Source: Roseovarius marisflavi (GTDB lineage: Bacteria; Pseudomonadota; Alphaproteobacteria; Rhodobacterales; Rhodobacteraceae). From it: a stretch of DNA of 64,000 bases. The notes beneath the pieces were generated by a model, which saw only the letters and a list, made by a program, of their open reading frames with translations, was not told the origin of the DNA and did not search any database. The translations under genes were made by a program, and so were the position numbers. The stretch spans positions 1 to 64,000 of the forward strand of contig NZ_FRBN01000005.1 of assembly GCF_900142625.1 (NCBI RefSeq), written 5' to 3'. Below are positions 26,941 through 35,218 of this stretch, piece after piece (the stretch's first letter is position 1; each line of letters opens with the position of its first letter).

Positions 26941-28116
26941 TTACAGACCGCGTTTGATCCGCTCCAGAACCTCGTCCGTATCGGCGCCGATGCCGGGCGG
27001 CGCGCTGCGGTAACTCACCGGGGTGCGCGAGAACTTGAGCGGATTGCCCAACAGGCGCACCTCGCCCTTGGCGGTCTGGGGCGCGGGCAGGGTCACGGTC
27101 ATCTCGCGCGCCTTTGCCTGATCGGATTCAAGGGTCTGCTCGATGGTGTTGACCGGCCCGACCGGCACCTTGCGAAGCTCTAGCCCGGCGATGACATGGT
27201 CGGTGTCGCGCGCGCCGAGAATCTCGGCAATGTCCGGAACAAGGGTGTCACGATGGGTCAGGCGCGCACCATTGGTGGCAAACCGCGGGTCGCTGGCCCA
27301 TTCGCCCCGCCCCAGATAGTCGCAAAAACGCGCGAATTGGCTATCGTTGCCGACCGCTACAATGACATAGCCATCGCGCGTCTCGAATACCTGATAGGGC
27401 ACGATATTGGGATGGGCATTACCCGCCCGCGTCGGGGCCACGCCGGAAGTGAGGTAATTCAAACCCTGATTGACCAGCCAGGCCATGGTCGCATCGACAA
27501 GCGCGATATCAATATGTTGCCCCTCGCCGGTGGCATCGCGGTGACGCAACGCTGACAGTATACCCACCGTGGCATAAAGCCCGCAGACCACATCGGCCAC
27601 GCCAACGCCAACCTTCATCGGTTCTTTGCCAGCCTCGCCAGTAATACTCATGATGCCGCCAAAGCCCTGCGCCATGAGGTCATAACCGGGTTTGTCGCGG
27701 TTCGGGCCGGTCTGGCCAAAGCCGGAGATCGAGCAATAGACAAGCCCCGGATAAGCGGCGCAAAGCGTGTCGTGATCAAGCCCGTATTTCCTAAGGCCGC
27801 CGGGTTTGAAATTCTCGATCACCACATCGGCGCGCCCGGCAAGATCATAGAGCGCCTTTTGCGCCGCAGGATCGGTGAGGTCGAGGGCGACGGATTTCTT
27901 GTTGCGGTTCGAGGACATGAAATAGGCCGAAAGATCGGTCGGCTTACCCTCGCCATCAAGCGCAAAAGGCGGGCCCCATGTGCGGGTGTCATCGCCACCG
28001 GGGCTTTCGATCTTGATCACCTCGGCGCCAAGATCGCCCATCAACTGGGTACAGGTCGGCCCCGCAAGAATGCGGCTGAGATCAAGAACGACAAGGCCGT
28101 CAAGCGGTCCGGGCAT
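26941..28116 (-). CDS. Class III CoA-transferase (CaiB/BaiF family)
   Basis: 391-residue enzyme that moves CoA between carboxylic acids. Family marks are ILAGPTCTQLMGDLGAEVIKIE near the N terminus, SSNRNKKSVALDL, and the catalytic Asp146 in GYDLMAQGFGG. The start at ATG 28116 is fixed by AAGGAG immediately upstream; an in-frame ATG at 28158 lies inside the upstream gene. The gap to the ThDP-enzyme stop is 10 bp, so the two genes form an operon. CoA donor and acceptor are unknown. Pairing with a ThDP lyase/decarboxylase recalls the frc-oxc oxalate pair, but the partner does not read as Oxc. Confidence 0.9.
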   Translation of the reverse strand: MPGPLDGLVVLDLSRILAGPTCTQLMGDLGAEVIKIESPGGDDTRTWGPPFALDGEGKPTDLSAYFMSSNRNKKSVALDLTDPAAQKALYDLAGRADVVIENFKPGGLRKYGLDHDTLCAAYPGLVYCSISGFGQTGPNRDKPGYDLMAQGFGGIMSITGEAGKEPMKVGVGVADVVCGLYATVGILSALRHRDATGEGQHIDIALVDATMAWLVNQGLNYLTSGVAPTRAGNAHPNIVPYQVFETRDGYVIVAVGNDSQFARFCDYLGRGEWASDPRFATNGARLTHRDTLVPDIAEILGARDTDHVIAGLELRKVPVGPVNTIEQTLESDQAKAREMTVTLPAPQTAKGEVRLLGNPLKFSRTPVSYRSAPPGIGADTDEVLERIKRGL

Positions 28117-28126
28117 GGGGGGCTCC

Positions 28127-29758
28127 TTAGATTCGGCCATCGTAAGACCCGCGATCAATTTCGGCGGCGATCACGGTGAAGGTATCGGCCTTTTGCGCGT
28201 CTTGCAGCGCTGCGCGCAATTCGGCCCGAGACCTGACGCTCACGCCATTGCCACCAAAGGCCCGGCCAATCGCCGCAAAATCATGGTGGCCGAAATCAAC
28301 CGCAAGATTGACCATCTGGCGTTCGCGCTGTTTCTTTTCGATCAACGAAAGGCTTGCATCGACAAACACCACGAAAATCACCGGCAGCTTGAGCTCGGCC
28401 ACGGTCGAAAGCTCGCCCGCGACCATCAGAAAGCCGGCATCGCCGGAAAAGCTTACCACCGGGCGATCCGGCTCTGCGATCTTGGCGCCCATGGCCAGCG
28501 GCACGGCACAGCCCATGGTGCAGAGCGCGGTCGATTGCAAAAGCGCTTGCGGGGCGTAAGAGGTCCACATCTGCGACAAGAGAATGCGATGCGCGCCGCT
28601 GTCGCAGGTGGCAATCGTGTTGGCGGGAAGGGTCGCGCGGGCCTCGGCGATCACGCCCGCCGCGCCCCAGTCATCGTCTTGCGGAAAGGCATCGGCCAAA
28701 GCGGCGCGCACCGCCGCCGGTTCACCGCCGGGCCATGTGGCACGCGGGGCAACGCCATCGCAAAGTGCGCGCAGGCTGGCACCGGAGTCGCCGACGATAT
28801 TCATCGTCGCCTGATGCATGTACTGATGGTTCGCCACCGCCGCGATGTCGATCACGTTCACCTTGGCCGGGTTCCAGATTTCACGCCAGCCGGGACGCAT
28901 TTCAATCGGATCATAGCCAACGCAGAGGATCAGATCGGCGCGCTTGACCAGCGGCACCATGATCCCGTCGGCCAACGGCGAGAGGCCCGCCCCCCCCATC
29001 GCCATGGCGTGGGTTTCATCAATCAGCCCCTTGGCCTTGTAGGTGGTGATCACCGGAATGCCGTGGCGCTCGGCAAGGGCGGTAATATCGGGACCGGCAC
29101 CTTCGTTCATCGCGTCAAGGCCGACGATCATGACCGGGCGTTCGGCATCGGCCAGCCAGCCGCGCGCACGGGCCAGACCCTCGCCCGGCGCGGGCACCAT
29201 CACCTCGGCCATCGGACGACGGCGCAGGATCGGCAGGGTCACGCGGGTGTCGGCCACACTGATCGGCACGTCGATATGTACCGGGCCGGGCCGCCCCTCA
29301 AGCGCAATGCCCATCGCCTTGTCGGCGATGATGTCGGCGCCTTGGGCGGTCAGGCGAAAGGTCGCCTTGGTGATCGGGCGCAAAACGGCCTCGTGATCCA
29401 GAATCTGATGGGTATAGGTCAGCGCCTCGTCGGCATCGACACAGCCCGACAGCACGATAAGCGGAACGCGATCCTGATGGGCGTTGGCGATCGCGTTGAC
29501 CCCGTTCAGAACCCCCGGCCCCAATGTAGCAATCAGAATCCCCGGCGCGCCGGTGCGATGCCATACGCCTTCGGCCATGAAGGCGGCGGCGTTTTCGTGG
29601 CGTGCCAGAACGCATTCAATCCCGGCGCGCGACAGCGCATCCATCACGGTGAGAACCTCGCCCCCCGGCATGCCGAACGCGTGGCGACACCCGGCCTCGT
29701 ACAAGCGGCGCGCAAGGTAATCGGCGGCGCGATCGGCGGTCTGATTGACCTGTGTCAC
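28127..29758 (-). CDS. ThDP-dependent enzyme (acetolactate-synthase-like)
   Basis: 543-residue protein of the acetohydroxyacid synthase/benzoylformate decarboxylase superfamily. Three domains are visible: Pyr domain with catalytic Glu55 (LARHENAAAFMAEG), a central Rossmann-like domain (about 190-330), and a PP domain with GDAGF at 439-443. At the second metal-ligand position, about 27 residues later, the protein has Val466-Asp467 rather than the usual Asn-Asn or Asn-Asp. Start is GTG 29758 after AAAGGAG. It is co-transcribed with the CoA-transferase. It could be a 2-oxo or 2-hydroxyacyl-CoA lyase or decarboxylase; oxalyl-CoA decarboxylase is unlikely from the N-terminal sequence. Confidence 0.82.
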   Translation of the reverse strand: MTQVNQTADRAADYLARRLYEAGCRHAFGMPGGEVLTVMDALSRAGIECVLARHENAAAFMAEGVWHRTGAPGILIATLGPGVLNGVNAIANAHQDRVPLIVLSGCVDADEALTYTHQILDHEAVLRPITKATFRLTAQGADIIADKAMGIALEGRPGPVHIDVPISVADTRVTLPILRRRPMAEVMVPAPGEGLARARGWLADAERPVMIVGLDAMNEGAGPDITALAERHGIPVITTYKAKGLIDETHAMAMGGAGLSPLADGIMVPLVKRADLILCVGYDPIEMRPGWREIWNPAKVNVIDIAAVANHQYMHQATMNIVGDSGASLRALCDGVAPRATWPGGEPAAVRAALADAFPQDDDWGAAGVIAEARATLPANTIATCDSGAHRILLSQMWTSYAPQALLQSTALCTMGCAVPLAMGAKIAEPDRPVVSFSGDAGFLMVAGELSTVAELKLPVIFVVFVDASLSLIEKKQRERQMVNLAVDFGHHDFAAIGRAFGGNGVSVRSRAELRAALQDAQKADTFTVIAAEIDRGSYDGRI

Positions 29759-29967
29759 GGGGGCACTCCTTTGTCATTCTAACCCACTTTCTGGCCGAGC
29801 AACGGCCCAACCGCAAGCGCCTTTGGCGACAGTTTGATATGTGTTTACTGGAATTCCCCCCGCCCAGTGGCTAAATGTCGGGTTGAGGGGTGTCGGCAAA
29901 ACGCTTAATCACAAGGCTGGTTCATTATCTAAGCCCATGCTTTTTCATCCGGGCGCAAGGACATCAA

Positions 29968-30579
29968 ATGGCAAACCATCTCTATCAGAACGATCTGCCC
30001 GATGGGCTGGATCTTGGGCCTGTCGTGGCAATCGACTGTGAAACCATGGGGCTTCATCCGCATCGCGACCGGCTTTGCCTTGTGCAGCTGTCCGGTGGCG
30101 ATGGAAACGCCCATATGGTGCAGGTCGCCAAAGGCCAGACCAGCGCACCCAATCTGGCGGCACTTCTGGAAAACCCGGATGTGCTCAAGCTGTTTCACTA
30201 TGGCCGGTTTGATATCGCGGCGATGTACAACGCCTTTGGTGCGCTTGCGGCGCCGGTTTATTGCACCAAGATCGCCAGCAAACTGATCCGTACCTATACG
30301 GACCGGCATGGCCTCAGATACCTGCTTCAGGAATTGCTGAGCGTTGATATCTCGAAGCAACAGCAAACCTCGGATTGGGGCGCGCCCAAGCTGAGCGACG
30401 CACAGCTTGATTATGCCGCCTCGGATGTTCTTTACCTGCACCGCCTGCGCGAGGCGCTGAATGTGCGGCTGGAACGCGAAGGCCGCATGGACTTGGCGGC
30501 AAACTGTTTTGAGTTTCTGCCGACGCGCGCGCGCCTTGATCTTGCGGGATGGCCCGAGACCGATATCTTTGCCCACTGA
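29968..30579 (+). CDS. Ribonuclease D-like 3'-5' exonuclease
   Basis: 203-residue DEDDy exonuclease. The first acidic pair is Asp23 and Glu25 (AIDCETMGL), and the third motif appears as QLDYAASDVLYLHRL with Tyr and Asp spaced by three residues. It lacks the C-terminal HRDC domains of full RNase D (about 375 aa), so it is the short alphaproteobacterial form. The start at ATG 29968 is supported by AAGGA; an upstream in-frame start at 29890 has none. The stop overlaps the lptC ATG (TGATG). The 209-bp spacer upstream shows nothing more. Confidence 0.88.
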   Translation: MANHLYQNDLPDGLDLGPVVAIDCETMGLHPHRDRLCLVQLSGGDGNAHMVQVAKGQTSAPNLAALLENPDVLKLFHYGRFDIAAMYNAFGALAAPVYCTKIASKLIRTYTDRHGLRYLLQELLSVDISKQQQTSDWGAPKLSDAQLDYAASDVLYLHRLREALNVRLEREGRMDLAANCFEFLPTRARLDLAGWPETDIFAH

Positions 30580-31193
30580 TGGCGCGCTCAGATAACACCT
30601 ATTCGCAGGTCGTTGCGTGGATGAAGATCATCCTGCCAATGCTGGCGCTTGGGTTGTTATCAACCTTGTTTCTTATCTCGCGCACCATTGACCCAACGCA
30701 ATCTGCGCCCTTCGCCCGGATCGACCTTGAACAGCGCGCTCAGGACCAGGGTGCAACCAAGCCAAGCTTTTCCGGGGTGACCCAACAGGGCGACGAAATC
30801 CTGTTCACCGCCGATACCGTGCGACCCGAGTACGACGAACCCGAGACGCTTTTGGTTGAGAACATCATGGCGCGCATGGCGCTTTTTGACGGTACAGTTG
30901 TCAATATCACCTCGCTGCATGCGCAAATGAACCTCAATAACCTAACGGCCCATCTTGAAGGTCGGGTACATATCGTCACCTCGACCGGTTACGTGGTGGC
31001 GACAGACCGGCTTGATACGCGACTGGATGAAATCCATGCTGAAAGCCGGGGGCCGATCAGCGCAGAGGGGTCGATCGGCTCGATCAAGGCCGGACGCATG
31101 CTTTTACAGAACAATAACGAGAGCAAAGAGCCGGAATTGGTTTTCACGGGCGGCGTCGAACTGATATACCACCCCGGAACCGCCAAGGAATGA
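30579..31193 (+). CDS. lptC: LPS export protein LptC
   Basis: 204-residue bitopic inner-membrane protein of the LptB2FG-C complex. One N-terminal membrane helix (about residues 16-34) is followed by a periplasmic beta-jellyroll. Beta-strand repeats such as ALFDGTVVNI and NLTAHLEGRVHIVTSTGYVVATDRLD resemble LptC/LptA. The ATG at 30579 overlaps the RNase D stop by one base, and its own stop overlaps lptA (ATGA). It forms the first link of the periplasmic bridge that carries LPS to LptA. Sequence conservation in the family is low; the operon position confirms the call. Confidence 0.88.
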   Translation: MARSDNTYSQVVAWMKIILPMLALGLLSTLFLISRTIDPTQSAPFARIDLEQRAQDQGATKPSFSGVTQQGDEILFTADTVRPEYDEPETLLVENIMARMALFDGTVVNITSLHAQMNLNNLTAHLEGRVHIVTSTGYVVATDRLDTRLDEIHAESRGPISAEGSIGSIKAGRMLLQNNNESKEPELVFTGGVELIYHPGTAKE

Positions 31194-31693
31194 CCTACGT
31201 GCCCAGAATTATGATATTTGTGACCGGGCTGTTCTTGATGTGCCTGCCCGCGATTGCCGCAGCGCAGGGCGCACTGGTCGCTTTTGGCAGCACCCAACGG
31301 GATCGCGATCTGCCGGTTGAGGTCACCTCGGAGACCCTTAACGTCAATCAAAATGACAACACTGCGGTTTTTACCGGCAACGTGGTGATTGGACAGGGCG
31401 AAATGCGGCTTTCAGCGCCAAGGGTTCTGGTGGTTTATCTAGAGGATCAATCCGGGATCGAGAGCCTTGAGGCGACCGGCGGCGTAACAGTGGTCAGTGG
31501 GCCGGATGCCGCAGAGGCCGCCCGCGCCGAGTATAATATCGTCACCGGCATGATCAGAATGCAGGGCGATGTTCTCTTGGTCCAGGGCGATAACGCCATC
31601 ACCGGCGACACCCTGATTGTGGATACGACCGCAGGAACCGCACAGGTTAGCGGACGGGTCAAAACCCTGCTTCAACCGGAAGGCAAGCCGTGA
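31190..31693 (+). CDS. lptA: LPS transport periplasmic protein LptA
   Basis: 167-residue periplasmic protein with a Sec signal (cleavage at about residue 25, AIAAAQG). The OstA/LptA fold is evident from repeated strands: LPVEVTSETLNVNQNDNTA, VVIGQGEMRLSAPRVLV, and NAITGDTLIVDTTAGTAQVSG. It polymerises head to tail into the LPS bridge between LptC and outer-membrane LptD. Translation is coupled at both ends by 4-bp overlaps with lptC and lptB. Confidence 0.92.
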   Translation: MTYVPRIMIFVTGLFLMCLPAIAAAQGALVAFGSTQRDRDLPVEVTSETLNVNQNDNTAVFTGNVVIGQGEMRLSAPRVLVVYLEDQSGIESLEATGGVTVVSGPDAAEAARAEYNIVTGMIRMQGDVLLVQGDNAITGDTLIVDTTAGTAQVSGRVKTLLQPEGKP

Positions 31694-32448
31694 ACGCACC
31701 TAACCTGACCCTTGCGCATGAAAACACCGGGCTGCGGATAGAGAGCCTGCGCAAAAGTTATAAAAAGCGGGTGGTCATCCGTGATGTCTCGCTGTCGCTT
31801 GAACAGGGTGAGGTTGTAGCGCTTTTGGGGCCGAACGGGTCGGGGAAAACCACGACCTTTTATGCCATCGCCGGGCTTATCTATCCCGAGGGCGGGCATA
31901 TCTTTATCGACGGGCGTGATGTCACCAACCTGCCAATGTATCGCCGTGCCAAGCTTGGAATCGGCTATCTGCCGCAGGAAATGTCGATTTTTCGCGGGTT
32001 GTCGGTAGAAGACAACATCATGGCAATCCTCGATATTTCCGAAAGTGACCGCCACAAGCGGCGCGAGCGGCTGGAAGAGCTGTTGTCGGAATTCTCGGTC
32101 GAACATCTGCGCCGTGCGCCCGCACTTGCCCTCTCGGGAGGCGAACGCCGCCGGGTCGAGATTGCGCGCTGCCTGGCGGCGAATCCGCGGTATCTTTTGC
32201 TGGATGAGCCCTTTGCCGGGGTCGATCCGATTTCGGTTGGCGATATCCGCCATTTGGTGGCCGACCTGAAAAAACGCGGCATCGGTGTTCTGATCACCGA
32301 TCACAATGTGCGCGAAACGCTGGAGATCGTTGATCGGGCCTATATTTTGCACGACGGCAAGGTCCTGATGTCCGGAACCCCCAAGGACGTGGTCGAGAAT
32401 GAAAACGTGCGCCGCGTCTATCTTGGCGATAATTTCCGCATCTCTTAA
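31690..32448 (+). CDS. lptB: LPS export ABC transporter ATPase LptB
   Basis: 252-residue ABC ATPase that powers LPS extraction from the inner membrane with LptF and LptG (not in the window). Walker A GPNGSGKT, the signature LSGGERRRVEIAR, Walker B YLLLDEPFAGVDP and the H-loop TDHNVRET are all intact. The start is GTG at 31690, overlapping the lptA stop. It is the last gene of RNase D-lptC-lptA-lptB and is followed by hpf after 243 bp. Confidence 0.96.
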   Translation: MNAPNLTLAHENTGLRIESLRKSYKKRVVIRDVSLSLEQGEVVALLGPNGSGKTTTFYAIAGLIYPEGGHIFIDGRDVTNLPMYRRAKLGIGYLPQEMSIFRGLSVEDNIMAILDISESDRHKRRERLEELLSEFSVEHLRRAPALALSGGERRRVEIARCLAANPRYLLLDEPFAGVDPISVGDIRHLVADLKKRGIGVLITDHNVRETLEIVDRAYILHDGKVLMSGTPKDVVENENVRRVYLGDNFRIS

Positions 32449-32691
32449 CGCCAACCCTTTGATGCCGAAACCCAGTGTGATCCGCTCAATTTGAATTGAC
32501 AAGACCGCCAGAAAGCGCGTCAATTGAGTTATGACATGTGTTGAACTCGCGCTGTTCTTTGAATGGTCCCCGCAACAAGGGCCTGCTTTCGGACAATTTC
32601 AACATATGTCGATTATCAGCATCCCGAACTAGCACAAAACCTGGCGCAGGTGCGCCGTGCTACTCGAGGTTTGTCAAATAAAGGAGACAAG
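32449..32691 (+). promoter_or_regulatory. lptB-hpf spacer with inverted repeat
   Basis: Contains AATTGAC (32494-32500) and GTCAATT (32519-32525), a 7-bp inverted repeat with an 18-bp gap. The left arm overlaps a TTGACA at 32496-32501 that could be a -35 box, but no convincing -10 follows at the right distance. hpf has a strong Shine-Dalgarno (AAAGGAGA). No gene is seen in the spacer. Confidence 0.3.
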
Positions 32692-33255
32692 ATGCGTTAC
32701 CAAATCAGCGGACGGCAGATCGATATTGGCGAAGCTCTTCAGGTGTATGTAAAAGAACAGCTTGGAACAGTTGTCGATAAATATACCGGGCGGCCGACCG
32801 ATGCGAATGTATTCTTTTCCAAAACGGGCAGCGAATTTAAGTGCGAAGCTATCGTGCATCTGTCCACCGGCCTGACGGCACAGGCTAACGGCAAGGCGCA
32901 TGAAATCTACGCGGCATTTGATGCGTGCTGCGAAAAAATGGACAAACAACTCAGACGGTACAAGCGTAGACTGAAAGACCACCATAAAGAGCGTCCGCAG
33001 CCGGTTGAACTCTCTGGAGCTTCCTCTTATATCCTCGCTTCAGACAGTGAAGGAACGGAATCAGAGCCTGAAAGCCTGCAACCGATCATCATCGCCGAGA
33101 TGGAAACCAAGATTCCATCGCTTTCGGTTGGTGAGGCGGTCATGCAGATGGAGCTAGCAGGCGCCCCGGTTCTGGTTTTTCACAATGAAGGCAAAGAAGC
33201 GGTCAACGTCGTATATCGCCGGGAAGATGGCAATATAGGCTGGATTGATCCGTAA
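32692..33255 (+). CDS. hpf: Ribosome hibernation promoting factor, long form
   Basis: 187-residue protein that dimerises and silences 70S ribosomes in stationary phase. The N-terminal HPF/RaiA domain begins MRYQISGRQIDIGEALQVYV, and the basic stretch DKQLRRYKRRLKDHH lies at about residues 83-97. A C-terminal domain (about 130-187) with VGEAVMQMELAGAPVLVFHNE is the dimerising module that marks the long form. I took ATG 32692, which has AAAGGAGA upstream; an in-frame start 129 bp earlier lacks one and adds unrelated sequence. ptsN follows after 47 bp. Confidence 0.95.
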   Translation: MRYQISGRQIDIGEALQVYVKEQLGTVVDKYTGRPTDANVFFSKTGSEFKCEAIVHLSTGLTAQANGKAHEIYAAFDACCEKMDKQLRRYKRRLKDHHKERPQPVELSGASSYILASDSEGTESEPESLQPIIIAEMETKIPSLSVGEAVMQMELAGAPVLVFHNEGKEAVNVVYRREDGNIGWIDP

Positions 33256-33302
33256 ATCAGGGCAACGGGTGATGCAAATCGCCTGTTTGGGCGGCACAGT
33301 TA

Positions 33303-33767
33303 ATGGAACTTCCTATGATCCTCAACCCTCAGGCAGTGCGCGCTCTGTCAGGCGTGACAAGCAAAAAGCGCCTCATGCAAGATCTGGGTTTGATTGCGGA
33401 AACTGCCTATGGCGTTCCGCATTCCGCCGCTGTTGAGGCGCTTTTGGAGCGCGAAAGCCTTGGCCCAACCGGTGTGGGCCATGGCGTCGCTCTTCCGCAT
33501 GCCCGCCTAGAGGGGCTTGACCATGTGGTTGGCGTTCTGGTGGTGCTGGACAAGCCGATTGATTTCGATTCCGTTGATCGTCAGCCGGTTGACCTTGCCT
33601 TTGCGCTTTTCGCCCCGATTGATGCCGGGGTTGAGCACCTTAAAGCACTTGCGCTTGTGTCGCGGACCCTTCGGGATACATCGCTTTGTGCCAAGTTGCG
33701 CGCCAATAGTGATCCCGTCACGCTTTACGCGATCGTGACCGAAGCGCAGGTGGTTCAGGCCGCCTGA
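33303..33767 (+). CDS. ptsN: PTS IIA-like nitrogen regulatory protein PtsN
   Basis: 154-residue EIIA-Ntr protein of the regulatory PTS(Ntr) chain. The phosphorylated His is His66 in VALPHARL. The remaining IIA fold is intact, with VVLDKPIDFDSVDRQPVDLAFALFAP conserved around it. It adjusts potassium and nitrogen responses by binding other proteins depending on phosphorylation state. It follows hpf in the same direction, the classic lptB-hpf-ptsN order without an intervening rpoN here. It converges on the sulfotransferase gene. Confidence 0.94.
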   Translation: MELPMILNPQAVRALSGVTSKKRLMQDLGLIAETAYGVPHSAAVEALLERESLGPTGVGHGVALPHARLEGLDHVVGVLVVLDKPIDFDSVDRQPVDLAFALFAPIDAGVEHLKALALVSRTLRDTSLCAKLRANSDPVTLYAIVTEAQVVQAA

Positions 33768-33784
33768 TCCATAGAATCAACGCC

Positions 33785-35212
33785 TCAGGCCCAGCGACCA
33801 AATCCGAAAGTAATATAATCGCGCTGATAAACGTCACGCGCCAGGGCCTCGATCTCTTCATCATAAATCTCGGAGAGATCAAACGGCCGATCCCCCGTCG
33901 CTTGCGGCGGCACCGGTGGCTTGGCATAGCCGACCTGACGCGCCATAGCGGCAAGATAGCCTTTCATTTCGGTTTCGCGGATCACCATGTCAGGTGACCC
34001 GAATTGTGCCATCCCTTCCAGAACCGAGGCCTGCGTGGCCCAATGCGCATCAACCCGAATGCCGGTCTGACCGGCAAGGTTGGCCTTGAGAAAGGTCAAG
34101 AACGCAACAAAGGCCTCGCGGTGGGCGCGCCGATCATAATCTTCGCCCAACTCGCCGCCGGGCAGCGGAAGTTTATGGAAATTGCGCAGCGTCTTACGAA
34201 TATCGCGATAACAGCCCGGCCCCTTGACCAGAATCTTGGCGCAGAAGGCGGCATGCGCGCGCGCCACCGGATGGCGCAGAACCGTAAAGCGGCGATGCCC
34301 CGGCTTGCGTCGCATCCATTGGCGCAGCGCCCTTTGGTTGAGCTTGGTCGGCAAGGTATCCGGCGGCACACCATCAAGCGCCGCAAGCCAGTGCTGCACT
34401 TCGGTTTCGGGGCCAGAGCGCACCGGCATATAAAGCAGCGCCGCCTTTGCCGCACTGACAAATCCCGGCACGGCAGCCCCGCGACGCGGCTCGAAATTCG
34501 GGGTGCGCGTCAGATTGAACGGGTCCAGCCCCGTAAGCGCGCGCTCCATCTCGTCAAAATTGGAAACCTTGTCTTCAAGCCCGCTTGGGTTCTGCTTTTT
34601 CAGAGAGTCGTCAAGCGCTTCCAGAACCGTCGGGCAGCCGAGATAGCGCGCCAGCCCATTCATCACCTCAAGGCTTTGGAGATCATCATAGGCCACGTAA
34701 AACGCGGTCTGTCCGCTTTGCTGCAACCGGTTCAAAAGGAACACCTGAAATTCCTGAAGCCGCCCGACATGGCGTTCAAACTCCATGCCGTCAAACGCGA
34801 TCTTGCTATCGCGGCGCCGCTTGACGTTGGTCAGCTTCCACTGGCCCGTGGCCTGGGCAATTTTCCACGACACATAGCTATCGACCGGGTTCCGGGTCAG
34901 CACGATCTTGGCGCAGCGCGGATCGTCCAGCATAATATCAAGCACGCGCGGATCGTGATCATGAAAGAACCGAAAACCGCCAATGCCGTCTGACCGGGTT
35001 TTTATCGCTTCGATCAACCGCCCCGGATCGCCATCGCGCATCGCCTGCGTCACCTCCAAAACCTCGGTCTTATTGGGATAGGCGATGAAATGCGGATTGA
35101 ACGCCTCGCCATGGCATTCAATGCCGTCAAAGGCATTCAGGTTGCTTTCAAGAAAGTTCGATCCTGTGCGCATTTCTGCAAACACGACGAAATAGTCAAA
35201 CGGGGCTGTCAT
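33785..35212 (-). CDS. Two-domain sulfotransferase
   Basis: 475-residue protein with two sulfotransferase-like halves. The N-terminal half has a PAPS 5'-phosphosulfate loop, FAEMRTGSNFLESNL (about residues 11-25), and a 3'-phosphate site, LTRNPVDSYVSWK, near 105-117. These resemble Stf0/NodH enzymes. The C-terminal half contains RFTVLRHPVARAHAAFCAKIL near 315-335, the 3'-phosphate-type motif of the sulfotransferase 2 family, but I see no clear second P-loop. ATG 35212 is the likely start; a TTG lies 3 bp upstream. It follows the GT14-like gene within 6 bp, so it probably sulfates the glycan made by that cassette. Confidence 0.82.
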   Translation of the reverse strand: MTAPFDYFVVFAEMRTGSNFLESNLNAFDGIECHGEAFNPHFIAYPNKTEVLEVTQAMRDGDPGRLIEAIKTRSDGIGGFRFFHDHDPRVLDIMLDDPRCAKIVLTRNPVDSYVSWKIAQATGQWKLTNVKRRRDSKIAFDGMEFERHVGRLQEFQVFLLNRLQQSGQTAFYVAYDDLQSLEVMNGLARYLGCPTVLEALDDSLKKQNPSGLEDKVSNFDEMERALTGLDPFNLTRTPNFEPRRGAAVPGFVSAAKAALLYMPVRSGPETEVQHWLAALDGVPPDTLPTKLNQRALRQWMRRKPGHRRFTVLRHPVARAHAAFCAKILVKGPGCYRDIRKTLRNFHKLPLPGGELGEDYDRRAHREAFVAFLTFLKANLAGQTGIRVDAHWATQASVLEGMAQFGSPDMVIRETEMKGYLAAMARQVGYAKPPVPPQATGDRPFDLSEIYDEEIEALARDVYQRDYITFGFGRWA

Positions 35213-35218
35213 CAATAT

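Noticed and set aside
28127..29758. Oxalyl-CoA decarboxylase (with a formyl-CoA transferase partner).
   Set aside because: The N-terminal region and active-site sequence resemble acetolactate-synthase-type proteins rather than Oxc, so only the operon layout is similar.
27980..29782. A 600-codon plus-strand frame antisense to the ThDP enzyme and CoA-transferase genes.
   Set aside because: It is basic and His/Gly-rich without motifs and mirrors two well-supported genes; such long antisense frames arise from GC-rich codon bias.
32563..32691. N-terminal extension of HPF.
   Set aside because: The family starts at MRYQISG, which has a strong AAAGGAGA; the extension has none.
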